A stretch of 45,943 nt of DNA from Collinsella sp. (GTDB lineage Bacteria > Actinomycetota > Coriobacteriia > Coriobacteriales > Coriobacteriaceae). The notes below the pieces were generated by a model. That model was given only the letters and a program-made list of their open reading frames with translations, was not told where the DNA came from and ran no database searches. The stretch lies in NCBI GenBank assembly GCA_018380195.1, contig JAGZUC010000015.1:1-45943 (forward strand), read 5' to 3'. The translations under genes were made by a program, and so were the position numbers. Shown here one piece after another: positions 25,359 to 35,173 of this stretch (positions within the stretch are counted from its first letter, which is position 1; every line of letters starts with the position of its first letter).

Positions 25359-26723
25359 CTAGTTCTTGAGCGAGTTCAGCGGTGCCGGGAAGCGTCCGCC
25401 ACGGTGGGCAAGCACGGTGCCGGCGTTGGGGTTCACCGGCATGATGGGCGCACGGCCAAACAGGCCGCCGTACTCGACGCAGTCGCCCACGCCCTTGCCG
25501 ATGGCGGGAATCACGCGCACGGCCGTGGTCTTGTTGTTGATGACGCCGATGGCCATCTCGTCGGCGATGATGCCGGCGATGGTCTCGACCGGGGTGTCGC
25601 CGGGGATGGCGATCATGTCCAGGCCAACGGAGCACACACAGGTCATGGCCTCGAGCTTCTCGAGCGAAAGCGCGCCGGCTTCGACGGCGGCGATCATGCC
25701 GGCGTCCTCGGACACGGGGATAAAGGCGCCGGAGAGACCGCCCACGCTGGAGCTGGCCATGACGCCGCCCTTCTTGACGGCATCGTTGAGCATGGCGAGC
25801 GCACAGGTCGTGCCCGGGCCACCGCAGGTGCCCACGCCGATGATCTCGAGGATACGGGCAACGGAGTCGCCGATGGCAGGCGTGGGAGCCAGCGACAGGT
25901 CGACAATGCCCTTCTCGACACCCAGACGATGGGCGGCCTCGCGGCTCATGAGCTCGCCGGCGCGGGTGATCTTAAAGGCGGTCTGCTTAATCTTTTCGGC
26001 GACTTCCATCATCGATGCGGAATCGGGCAGCGTCTCCAGGGCTGCGGCCATAACGCCGGGGCCCGAGACGCCTACGTTGATGACGGCGTCGGCCTCGCCA
26101 CCGCCGTGGACGGCGCCCGCCATAAACGGGGAGTCCTCGACCATGTTGGCAAAGCAGACAAACTTGGAGGCGCCAACGGAATCCTGGTCGGCCGTGAGCT
26201 TGGCGGCGTCGATGATGGTCTGAGCCGCCATGAGCACGGCGTCCATGTTGATGCCGGCGCGCAGGCTGGCGACGTTGACGCTGGAGCAGACGCGGCTCGT
26301 GGTGGCGAGCGCCTGGGGGATGGACTGGATGACGCGGCGGTCGGCGTCGCCGATGCCCTTCTGGACGAGTGCGGAGAAGCCGCCCAGGTAGTCGATGCCG
26401 AGCGTCTCGGCCGCGCGGTCGAGGGCATGCGCGATGGGGGTGAGGTCCTCATCCTTGCAGCATGCGGCGATCTGCGCCACCGGGGTGACGGAAACGCGCT
26501 TGTTGACGATGGGGATACCGTACTCGCGCTCGAGGTTCTCGGCGGTCTCGACCAGATGCTCAGCCGTGTGCGTCACGTGGTCGTAGATCTTCGTGCACAT
26601 GCGGTCGAGGTTCTCGTCACCGCAACCCATGAGCGAAACACCCATGGTGATGGTCCTGATGTCGAGGTTCTGTTCCTCAACCATGCCGCGGGTTTCCGCG
26701 ATTTCTGCGGGCGTGATCGCCAT
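25359..26723 (-). CDS. UPF0210 (DUF711) family protein
   Basis: The 454-residue product has the length and sequence pattern of UPF0210/DUF711 proteins, which share a fold with pyruvate-formate-lyase-like barrels but have no established activity. Recognisable parts are ITPAEIAETRGMVEEQNLDI at the start, the glycine-rich GVSGPGVMAAAL and GTCGGPGTTCALAMLND in the middle, and the conserved tail GRAPIMPVNPNAG. In many Gram-positive genomes it follows an ACT-domain gene; no such gene is here. ATG at 26723 follows AGGAG; the longer frame to 26780 has no ribosome site. It ends at long-arm element B. Confidence 0.88.
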   Translation of the reverse strand: MAITPAEIAETRGMVEEQNLDIRTITMGVSLMGCGDENLDRMCTKIYDHVTHTAEHLVETAENLEREYGIPIVNKRVSVTPVAQIAACCKDEDLTPIAHALDRAAETLGIDYLGGFSALVQKGIGDADRRVIQSIPQALATTSRVCSSVNVASLRAGINMDAVLMAAQTIIDAAKLTADQDSVGASKFVCFANMVEDSPFMAGAVHGGGEADAVINVGVSGPGVMAAALETLPDSASMMEVAEKIKQTAFKITRAGELMSREAAHRLGVEKGIVDLSLAPTPAIGDSVARILEIIGVGTCGGPGTTCALAMLNDAVKKGGVMASSSVGGLSGAFIPVSEDAGMIAAVEAGALSLEKLEAMTCVCSVGLDMIAIPGDTPVETIAGIIADEMAIGVINNKTTAVRVIPAIGKGVGDCVEYGGLFGRAPIMPVNPNAGTVLAHRGGRFPAPLNSLKN

Positions 26724-26768
26724 CCTTGCGCTCCTATCTGCCAAAACGAGCATAATCTTATCTATTCT

Positions 26769-26806
26769 AACGTGCCGCACGTGCCAAGTGGCGCATGCGG
26801 CACGTT
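26769..26806 (-). terminator. hairpin after metH
   Basis: AACGTGCCGCA (26769-26779) and TGCGGCACGTT (26796-26806) form a perfect 11-bp stem with an inner TGCC/GGCA. It is just past the metH stop on the minus strand. The T-tract is weak, so it could also slow RNA decay rather than terminate. Confidence 0.6.
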
Positions 26807-26831
26807 TTGGTGCTCGGTTGTTTCCGTTGTG

Positions 26832-29390
26832 TTACTGCCCAAAGACCTCTTCGGCGATGCGCGCGCTCTCGGCGGCGTCCTTGGCGTAGTAGTCCGCGCC
26901 GATCTGCTTGGCGTATTCGGGGGTGAGTACGGCGCCGCCCACGATGATCTTGACGCCCGGCACCTCGGAATGAAGCAGCTTGATGGTCTCCTCCATGGCG
27001 ACGACCGTGGTAGTCATAAGCGCCGAGAGGCCGACGAGTTTGATATCGCGCTCCTTGACGGTCTTGAGTACCTCCTGCGGATCGACGTCGCGGCCCAGGT
27101 CAAAGACGGTGTAGCCGTAGTTGTCGAGCAGCATTTTGACGATGTTCTTGCCAATATCGTGGATGTCGCCCTTGACGGTGGCCACGCAGATCTTGCCCTT
27201 GTCGGCAATCTCGCCGGCGGGCATCAGGCGCTTGATGGTGTCAAAACCAACACGTGCTGCCTCGGCCGAGGCCATAAGCTGCGGCAAGAAGAACTTGCCC
27301 TGGTCAAAGAGGACGCCAACCTCATCGAGGGCGGGGATAAAGTGATTGTTGATGAGGTCCATGGCGTCGTGATCTGCCAGCAGACGCTCGGTCTCGGCAG
27401 CGATCTCGCCTTTGCGGCCCGAGACGACCATGCGACGAATCGGGTCGTCGTTGCCGTCGGTGCCGGCGGTGCCAGCAGCGGGCACAGCGTCGGTCGATAC
27501 TGCCTGAGCAGCTGCCGGGTTGGCGGCGATCTTATACGGATCGGTCCAGCCGCCGTAGCGCTCGATGTATCCGGTCGAGCCCTCGTCCTCAACGCTCAGG
27601 ACGCGATAGCTGTAGACGGTATCCATAAAGCGCTTGGAGCCCGGGTTCATGATGGGGGCATCAAGACCTGCGCCAAAAGCGGCGGCCAAAAAGACCGAGC
27701 CCAGCAGCGGGCGGGCAGGCAGGCCAAAGCTGATGTTCGACACGCCGAGCGCGCATTTGACGCCCAGACGCTCCTTGCACAGGGACATGGCGCGCAGGAT
27801 CTGCTCGGCCTGGCGTTGATTGGTCGAGGCGGTCATGACCAGACAGTCGATGAGGATGCGGTCCGGTCCGATGCCGTAGCGGGCAGCCTCGGCCACGATG
27901 CGTTCGGCGATGGCGAAGCGGGCCTCGGCGGTATCGGGGATGCCGCCTTCGTCGAGCGTAAGTCCGACAACGTTGGTGCCGTAGTGGGCGACCAGCGGAA
28001 AGATCTCATCCATGATCTGCTGCTTGCCATTGACCGAGTTGATGATGGGCTTGCCGGCGTAGCGGCGCACGGCGGCCTCGACGGCTGCGGGGTCGGTGGA
28101 GTCGATCTGCAGCGGCAGCAGCGTGGAGCCCTGGAGCTGCTCGGTGGCCTGTTGGATGATCTTGACCTCGTCGATCTCGGGCAGGCCCACGTTAACGTCC
28201 AGGATGTCGGCGCCCTGTTCCTGCTGGCTGATACCCTGGCTCACGACGTAGTCCAGGTCGCCGTCGCGCAGGGCCTGCTGCAGGCGCTTTTTGCCGGTGG
28301 GGTTGATGCGCTCGCCGATGACGGCGATCTTGTGGCCGTCGCAGGGAAGGTCCACGACCGTTTGGGCGCTCGTGACCGACATGCTGGGCTTGCGGCGGCG
28401 TGGGCTGGGCGTGTGGTTATCGATAAGCGTGCGTAGCGCTGCCATGTGCGCCGGCGTGGTGCCGCAGCAGCCGCCCACGACGCTCACGCCGTCGGCGATC
28501 ATGCCGGCGACGGCCTCGGCGTATTCGGGGGCCTGGATATCAAAGACGGTGTTGCCGTCGTCGTCCACATGGGGGAGTCCTGCGTTGGCCTGCACCATGA
28601 TGGGTTTGTCGGTGACGGTGAGCATGCGTGCGGCAAGACCGCGGAGCTCGGCCGGTCCCTGGCTGCAGTTGATGCCTAAAACGTCGGCGCCGATGGCGTC
28701 GAGCGTGATGGCGGCCACCTCGGGACTCGTGCCCAGAAACGTGCGGCCGTCTTCCTCAAAGGTCATGGTGGCAAAGACGGGCAGGTCGGAGTTCTCGCGG
28801 CAGGCGAGGACGGCCGCCTTGATCTCGGCAAGGTCGGTCATGGTCTCGATAATAAAGAGGTCCACACCCGCGGCGACGCCGGCGCGCACTTCCTCGGCAA
28901 AGAGGTCGTAGGCCTCGTCGAAGCTCAGAGTACCCAGGGGGCGAAGCAGCGCGCCGATGGGGCCGATATCGCCGGCGACGTAGCGGGCGCCGGCCTCGCG
29001 GGCACAGGCGACGGCCGCGGCAAAGACGTCTGCCACGGTGGCGGCACCGTCGAGCTTGTGGGCGTTGGCGCCAAAGGTGTTGGCGGTAATCACGTCGCAG
29101 CCGGCCTCGACATATTGACGTTGGATATCAGTGATAACCTGGGGTTCCTCAAAGTTGAGCAGCTCGGGCAGGGCGCCCGCCTTCATACCAGCGGCCTGCA
29201 ACATGGTGCCCATACCGCCGTCGAACAGCAAGTGCCCCGTGCCCTCGATGGCGGCGCGCAGGCGATCGTCCTTAATGCGCAGATCGTCGATCGTGCGCGT
29301 CTTGTACGTGGCACCGTTGCGACGTGCGGCATCAACGGGTGCCGCCAATGCAGTGCCGTCAGAATCATGAGTGATAAGCGGAGTAAACAT
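26832..29390 (-). CDS. metH: cobalamin-dependent methionine synthase, short form
   Basis: The 852-residue enzyme transfers a methyl group from methyltetrahydrofolate to homocysteine. Domains in order: homocysteine-binding with zinc cysteines (NCSQGP about 240; GGCCGTTP about 308), pterin-binding from about 355 (IGERINPTGKKR), cobalamin cap near 650, and the B12-binding domain with DIHDIGKNIV (about 738). The C-terminal SAM-dependent reactivation domain of E. coli MetH is absent; that function is encoded separately in the next upstream gene at 29400. The operon order is metF, activation protein, metH. GGAG precedes the ATG. Confidence 0.96.
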   Translation of the reverse strand: MFTPLITHDSDGTALAAPVDAARRNGATYKTRTIDDLRIKDDRLRAAIEGTGHLLFDGGMGTMLQAAGMKAGALPELLNFEEPQVITDIQRQYVEAGCDVITANTFGANAHKLDGAATVADVFAAAVACAREAGARYVAGDIGPIGALLRPLGTLSFDEAYDLFAEEVRAGVAAGVDLFIIETMTDLAEIKAAVLACRENSDLPVFATMTFEEDGRTFLGTSPEVAAITLDAIGADVLGINCSQGPAELRGLAARMLTVTDKPIMVQANAGLPHVDDDGNTVFDIQAPEYAEAVAGMIADGVSVVGGCCGTTPAHMAALRTLIDNHTPSPRRRKPSMSVTSAQTVVDLPCDGHKIAVIGERINPTGKKRLQQALRDGDLDYVVSQGISQQEQGADILDVNVGLPEIDEVKIIQQATEQLQGSTLLPLQIDSTDPAAVEAAVRRYAGKPIINSVNGKQQIMDEIFPLVAHYGTNVVGLTLDEGGIPDTAEARFAIAERIVAEAARYGIGPDRILIDCLVMTASTNQRQAEQILRAMSLCKERLGVKCALGVSNISFGLPARPLLGSVFLAAAFGAGLDAPIMNPGSKRFMDTVYSYRVLSVEDEGSTGYIERYGGWTDPYKIAANPAAAQAVSTDAVPAAGTAGTDGNDDPIRRMVVSGRKGEIAAETERLLADHDAMDLINNHFIPALDEVGVLFDQGKFFLPQLMASAEAARVGFDTIKRLMPAGEIADKGKICVATVKGDIHDIGKNIVKMLLDNYGYTVFDLGRDVDPQEVLKTVKERDIKLVGLSALMTTTVVAMEETIKLLHSEVPGVKIIVGGAVLTPEYAKQIGADYYAKDAAESARIAEEVFGQ

Positions 29391-29399
29391 CGGGGGCTC

Positions 29400-30188
29400 C
29401 TAATGGCTGGAATAGCAGGTGGTGTGGGCGGCGCGGAAGCGGCAGTGTTCGCGCATGCGGCAGATATTGCAGGTGGGGCGGCTCTGGGCGTCGTGGACCT
29501 CGCCGTCGAATAGGCCGATCACCGCGGTCACGCTTTTGGTGGGCATGAGCAGGCTGGTGGGTGTGACGGTAAGCCCGATGAGCCGCGTGGCGTTGAGCGC
29601 ATTGACGATCGAGCGCTGGGCCGAGAGCGGGCAGTCGCCATAGCCGGGACTAAAGCGCCAGTTGCCGGCGAGCCCGTGTGTGGCGGCGTCCGTCTTGACC
29701 TGCTGGTCCATTTGCTCAACGGCGGCTTCCACGTAAGCGGAGCACGCGGCGTCGAGCACGGCGCCCTCCAGGGGATGTTGGGCTCCCGTGGTGCGCAGGC
29801 GACGCTCGGCGTCCATGCCGAGGGTACATGCCATGAGCGCGGCAAAGCGGGCATCTTTGAGATGTCGATAGATATCGCGACCTCGCAGCTCAACGTTGGT
29901 GCCGACCAAGCGAATGCAAGGCTCACTTTGTTCGTCCACGCCCGTGGCATCGACGGCAAACACGCGGCGCACGCCACGGGGCTCAATGTCAAGTTCCAGA
30001 CGCTCGACCACAAGCTCAATACGTCGTGACAGCTCGGGCTCGATCTGCTGGCCGCCGTAACCCAGATACCGCAGCATCTCGGCACGGTCGACACGGGGAT
30101 GGTGCGCAGCATCGACACGGTAAAGCGCCGGCGACGCAAGGTCGGCCGGCACTTCGACAGCGGTTGTATCGATGTGCGGTTTTTCCAT
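29400..30188 (-). CDS. stand-alone MetH activation-domain protein
   Basis: The 262-residue protein matches the reactivation domain of methionine synthase: RFSPGYGDCPLSAQRSIVNAL followed by IGLTVTPTSLLMPTKSVTAVIGL (about residues 175-220) are its hallmark. It should bind SAM and remethylate oxidised cobalamin on MetH with an external electron donor. The C-terminal tail has CNICRMREHCRFR, a cysteine cluster that may bind a metal or Fe-S cluster and help electron transfer. The ATG overlaps the metF stop (TAATG). The frame continues upstream to 30497 without homology and is rejected. Confidence 0.88.
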   Translation of the reverse strand: MEKPHIDTTAVEVPADLASPALYRVDAAHHPRVDRAEMLRYLGYGGQQIEPELSRRIELVVERLELDIEPRGVRRVFAVDATGVDEQSEPCIRLVGTNVELRGRDIYRHLKDARFAALMACTLGMDAERRLRTTGAQHPLEGAVLDAACSAYVEAAVEQMDQQVKTDAATHGLAGNWRFSPGYGDCPLSAQRSIVNALNATRLIGLTVTPTSLLMPTKSVTAVIGLFDGEVHDAQSRPTCNICRMREHCRFRAAHTTCYSSH

Positions 30189-31060
30189 TACCCCAGGCGC
30201 TCCATAATGGTCGCGGCGATCGCAGGACGGTTCATAGTGTACAGGTGCAGGCCGTCGGCGCCGTGCTCCTTGAGGTCGCAAAGCTGGCGGGCGGCATAAT
30301 CTACACCGGCTGCCTGCAGGCTCTCGGGGTCGTTCTCGTACTTGGCGAGAATCTTGATGACGGGGGAGGGCAGCGACGCGCCGCACATAAAGACCATGCG
30401 GCTGATCTGCGACTTGCCCATAAACGGCATGATGCCCGCGGTAATGGGCACGGTGATGCCGGCCTTGTCGGCAAGCTCGCGAAAACGGTAGAAGCACTCG
30501 TTATCAAAGAAGAGCTGCGTCACAAAGAAGCTCGCGCCGGCGTCCTGTTTTTGCTTGAGGTGTTCGACCGAGAGGTTGAGATCCTCACAGGCAATGTGGC
30601 CCTCGGGGTAGGCTGCGGCGCCCACGCAAAAGCCGGCGTCGACGAGCTCGGGGATGAGGTCGCGGGCGTAGGCGTAGTCGGAGGCGGGCTTGTCGTCCTC
30701 GGTCGCGCCGGCAGGGAGATCTCCACGCAGGGCCAGGATGTTTTCAACGCCGGCGGTGCGATACTCGTCGATCTTGGCGGCGATATCGGCATGCGAGCGG
30801 CCCACGCAGGTAAGGTGTGCCACCGAGGGCGTGTCGAATTCGCTCGAAATCATATGCGCGATGGGGGCGGTGGTGGCACCGTTGCCCGAGCCGCCGGCCG
30901 AGCAGGTGACCGAGACAAAGCTCGGCGAAAGCTTGCACAGATTGCCTGCCACTTCGCGAGCCGTGTCGAGGGTGAGCTCGCCCTTGGGCGGGAACATCTC
31001 AAACGAAACGGGCGCGGTGCCCTGGGATGCTGCCTGCTTAAAAACCTCGTCGACGCGCAT
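30188..31060 (-). CDS. metF: methylenetetrahydrofolate reductase
   Basis: The 290-residue flavoprotein reduces methylene-THF to methyl-THF, the methyl donor for MetH. Characteristic parts are VSFEMFPPKGE at the start, FVSVTCSAGGSG, ILALRGDLP and FFVTQLFFDNECFYRF, and the PITAGIMPF near residue 200. ATG at 31060 follows AGGAGC; the frame extends to a GTG at 31126 without a ribosome site. It is the first gene of the methionine operon on the minus strand. No SAM riboswitch or T-box is evident upstream. Confidence 0.94.
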   Translation of the reverse strand: MRVDEVFKQAASQGTAPVSFEMFPPKGELTLDTAREVAGNLCKLSPSFVSVTCSAGGSGNGATTAPIAHMISSEFDTPSVAHLTCVGRSHADIAAKIDEYRTAGVENILALRGDLPAGATEDDKPASDYAYARDLIPELVDAGFCVGAAAYPEGHIACEDLNLSVEHLKQKQDAGASFFVTQLFFDNECFYRFRELADKAGITVPITAGIMPFMGKSQISRMVFMCGASLPSPVIKILAKYENDPESLQAAGVDYAARQLCDLKEHGADGLHLYTMNRPAIAATIMERLG

Positions 31061-31224
31061 ATCGTGCTCCTCTAGATACGTAATAGTGTGATGTGTTGTA
31101 AGGATTCTACAGCACCACTGTGTCACGGTGGAGTTTCACTCGTTATTCGGGGATACCAATCAAAGATGCCTTGCTATCGGCTTTCTCTATAACAGAGCGG
31201 CTAATCTAGGCACGGACTATAAAG

Positions 31225-31465
31225 ACTGGTATCTGATGCAAAATACCAGTTAATAGAGCTCCATCCCAAATTGACTACCCTTAAACCATGGGGAGAGGTC
31301 TGCAATTTATGCAGTTGATTGGCTATTGAGGGTGGCAACGCCGCCTCGATAGGGTAACCTCATTGATTGGTTTCGCGACAGCAACATAACGGTAATGTCG
31401 CGGAAACACGGCGAGTCTAAGCTATGACTCGTTCGTTAGTAATCAACACCGCTTCTCACGCGGTG
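31225..31465 (+). promoter_or_regulatory. structured leader upstream of glutamine synthetase III
   Basis: Five hairpins occur in order: ACTGGTAT/ATACCAGT (31225-31250), CTATTGAGG/CCTCGATAG with inner GGC-AAC-GCC (31323-31352), CGCGACA/TGTCGCG (31374-31402), CGAGTC/GACTCG (31412-31431) and CACCGC/GCGGTG (31447-31465). The last ends 9 bp before the ribosome site. No gene is seen between 31061 and 31486. A cis-acting RNA controlling nitrogen assimilation is plausible, but I cannot match it to the known glutamine riboswitches. Confidence 0.5.
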
Positions 31466-31486
31466 CCGATACGAAGGGAGTTCCGT

Positions 31487-33574
<2,088 letters not shown>

Positions 33575-33597
33575 CAGACACGTTTGATTTTGCGTGC

Positions 33598-33632
33598 GAA
33601 GGGGTCTCGCCTGTGCGAGGCCCCTTCTTTTT
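33598..33632 (+). terminator. glutamine synthetase terminator
   Basis: A 13-bp stem GAAGGGGTCTCGC / GCGAGGCCCCTTC with a CTGT loop is followed by TTTTT. The GGGGTCTCG...CGAGGCCCC core is shared with the terminator at 41262-41295. Confidence 0.9.
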
Positions 33633-33758
33633 ATGTCGCTCAGACCTGCTTTGAACTTGCAACCGAGCAAGCGTTTCGCGCGGGGCATCTTAAAAGTTGT
33701 AACCTGTTTTGGCATGCGGACGTTTCGGGCGTTTGTTCGTAAAGGGGAGGATTATCCG

Positions 33759-34520
33759 ATGAAGGTATTCGATATCGTGTTTAGCCCGACCGGCGGAACG
33801 GAAAAGGCGTCTGGCTACATTGCCAATACGTTGGAAGGGGAAACCGTTGCTGTAGATCTGACCGATAGCGGGCTTGGTTTTCGCACGGTTGCGATGACAA
33901 AAGAGGATGTAGCCGTGATCGCGGTGCCCTCGTATGGCGGGCGAGTCCCGGCTGTGGCCGCGGAGCGTTTGGGTATGATGCGGGGAAACGGTGCGCAGGC
34001 GGTTCTGGTTTGTGCTTACGGAAACCGCGCGTATGAGGACACGCTGGTCGAGCTTGAAGACGCGGCAAAGGGCGCGGGCTTTCGGGTGATCGCGGCGGTT
34101 TCAGCCATCGCCGAGCATTCTATTGTTCGCCAGTTTGCAGCCGGTCGGCCAGACCGACAGGACGCTGCGCAGCTCGCTGGGTTTGCGAATCAGATTCAGC
34201 AAAAGATATCTGCAGGTGATGCTTCTGAGCCGGCAATTCCGGGCAATCGTCCCTATAAGAAGACAGGGGGCACCGGTATGGTGCCCAAGGCCACAAAAGA
34301 GTGCACCGCTTGCGGGGCTTGTGCCGCAGCGTGCCCTGTTGGCGCTATCGATAAAGACGATCCCAAGCGGGTGGACAAAAAGGCCTGCATTTCCTGCATG
34401 CGCTGCGTTGCCGTATGTCCGCGGGGCGCTCGCGCGGTAAATCCCGTCATGCTCTCTGCGGCTACCAAGATGTTGAGCAAAGCCTGCTCTGAGCGAAAAG
34501 AATGCGAGCTGTTCATCTAG
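33759..34520 (+). CDS. flavodoxin-ferredoxin fusion (EFR1-type)
   Basis: The 253-residue protein begins with a flavodoxin-like FMN loop (DIVFSPTGGTEKAS, about residues 4-17) and ends with two 4Fe-4S motifs, CTACGACAAACP (about residue 181) and CISCMRCVAVCP (about residue 209). This is the EFR1-family layout, an electron carrier found in anaerobes; the redox partners are unknown. ATG at 33759 follows AAGGGGAGG; the frame upstream to 33594 overlaps the terminator. It is monocistronic. The cluster cysteines are complete, so both clusters should form. Confidence 0.9.
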   Translation: MKVFDIVFSPTGGTEKASGYIANTLEGETVAVDLTDSGLGFRTVAMTKEDVAVIAVPSYGGRVPAVAAERLGMMRGNGAQAVLVCAYGNRAYEDTLVELEDAAKGAGFRVIAAVSAIAEHSIVRQFAAGRPDRQDAAQLAGFANQIQQKISAGDASEPAIPGNRPYKKTGGTGMVPKATKECTACGACAAACPVGAIDKDDPKRVDKKACISCMRCVAVCPRGARAVNPVMLSAATKMLSKACSERKECELFI

Positions 34521-34563
34521 CGCAAGGGCATTGAGTGCTTTTCGTTTTATAACGGCAAAAAGA

Positions 34564-34598
34564 ACGAACCCGTCGGACCTTACATCCGGCGGGTTCGT
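34564..34598 (+). terminator. terminator after the flavodoxin-ferredoxin gene
   Basis: A 14-bp stem (ACGAACCCGTCGGA / TCCGGCGGGTTCGT, one G-T pair) with a 7-nt loop is followed by ACATTTT. Confidence 0.75.
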
Positions 34599-34610
34599 AC
34601 ATTTTAAAGT

Positions 34611-34744
34611 TGGTGCCCCCAGCGGGATGTCCGCGTGCGGCTGGCGCCGCCCGCTTCCGCTGCGTCGCTCCGCTCCTTGCGTGCTGCGCTGGAAAACGCT
34701 CCGCGTTTCCTCAGCTCCGCACCCTGCCGGGTTCGAATCCCGGC
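34611..34744. repeat. tRNA-Glu 3'-end duplicate and T-arm/mini-hairpin tract
   Basis: TGGTGCCCCCAGCGGGAT at 34611-34628 repeats exactly the 3' end of tRNA-Glu (34799-34816). After it come GC-rich short hairpins, including AAACGC-TCC-GCGTTT (34694-34708), and then GCCGGGTTCGAATCCCGGC (34726-34744), a free T-arm. Read on the minus strand the order antisense T-arm, GCAGGGTGCGG, AAACGCGGAGCGTTT is the same as downstream of the tmRNA at 14930-14985. No complete second tRNA can be folded. Confidence 0.7.
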
Positions 34745-34758
34745 ACATGAATAGCAAA

Positions 34759-34787
34759 AAGCCCGTTACCGCAAGGGCAACGGGCTT
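34759..34787 (-). terminator. tRNA-Glu terminator
   Basis: AAGCCCGTT (34759-34767) pairs with AACGGGCTT (34779-34787), extended by CC-GCAA-GG. On the minus strand it is followed by a T-run, which fits transcription of the tRNA gene. Confidence 0.85.
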
Positions 34788-34798
34788 CTCAGTTTAAA

Positions 34799-34875
34799 TG
34801 GTGCCCCCAGCGGGATTCGAACCCGCGATATCCACCTTGAAAGGGTGGCGTCCTTGGCCGCTAGACGATGGGGAC
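34799..34875 (-). tRNA. tRNA-Glu (anticodon TTC)
   Basis: The 77-nt sequence folds as a full cloverleaf: acceptor GTCCCCA/TGGGGGC, anticodon stem CCACC/GGTGG around the loop CTTTCAA (anticodon TTC), T-arm GCGGG-TTCGAAT-CCCGC and an encoded CCA end at 34799-34801. It starts with GTCCCC as other bacterial tRNA-Glu do. The charged product also feeds GatCAB only if the GluRS is non-discriminating for tRNA-Gln. Confidence 0.95.
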
Positions 34876-34932
34876 AGCGGGAAAGAGTATAGCAGACTTT
34901 TTTAGCCGTTCACATATCGTTGGCAAACTGAA

Positions 34933-35130
34933 AAACCACCACAAAGGAGTAGGTTTCTATTCCGATTTTCAAATATCTCAATCTGTAATATCTGGGCGGG
35001 CAAATCGGCTCTATCTGTTATAGATCGAGACAGACGGCGCACGTCGGGACGAACATCTCAATCTGTAACAGTAAGACGACTTTCAACGGCCTAGATGTTA
35101 CAGATCGAGACAAACAAACGTGGCAGATCA
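34933..35130. repeat. alternating 15-bp repeat array with 40-bp period
   Basis: TCTCAATCTGTAAYA or its reverse complement TGTTAYAGATCGAGA occurs at 34976 (plus), 35016 (minus), 35056 (plus) and 35096 (minus). Starts are exactly 40 bp apart and the three 25-bp spacers are unrelated. A 15-bp direct repeat AAACCACCACAAAGG flanks the array at 34933-34947 and 35131-35145. Adjacent motifs form hairpins. No gene is visible in 34876-35173. The layout resembles a mosaic of REP-type units (BIME) more than a CRISPR array. Confidence 0.75.
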
Positions 35131-35133
35131 AAA

Positions 35134-35166
35134 CCACCACAAAGGTGCCTGTCCCCTTTGTGGTGG
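35134..35166 (-). terminator. REP-like hairpin ending the MurT-GatD operon
   Basis: CCACCACAAAG / CTTTGTGGTGG is a perfect 11-bp stem with loop GTGCCTGTCCC (minus strand GGGACAGGCAC). On the minus strand it is followed by TTTTGAT and lies 8 bp past the gene stop, so it can terminate. The loop resembles GGGTCAGGTTG in the hairpin at 41301-41329. Confidence 0.7.
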
Positions 35167-35173
35167 CGAGGCG

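Noticed and set aside
25200..28436. A 1078-codon open frame on the plus strand
   Set aside because: It is antisense to metH and the UPF0210 gene, both clearly real. Its composition (Asp, Gly, Val, Arg, His rich) is that of a GC-driven antisense frame, and no domain is seen.
34611..34744. A second, complete tRNA gene
   Set aside because: Only a 3' end copy and a separate T-arm of opposite orientation are present; no acceptor, D- or anticodon stem can be formed.
34976..35110. CRISPR array
   Set aside because: The repeats are only 15 bp, alternate in orientation and number four, and no cas gene is in the window. A REP-type mosaic fits better.
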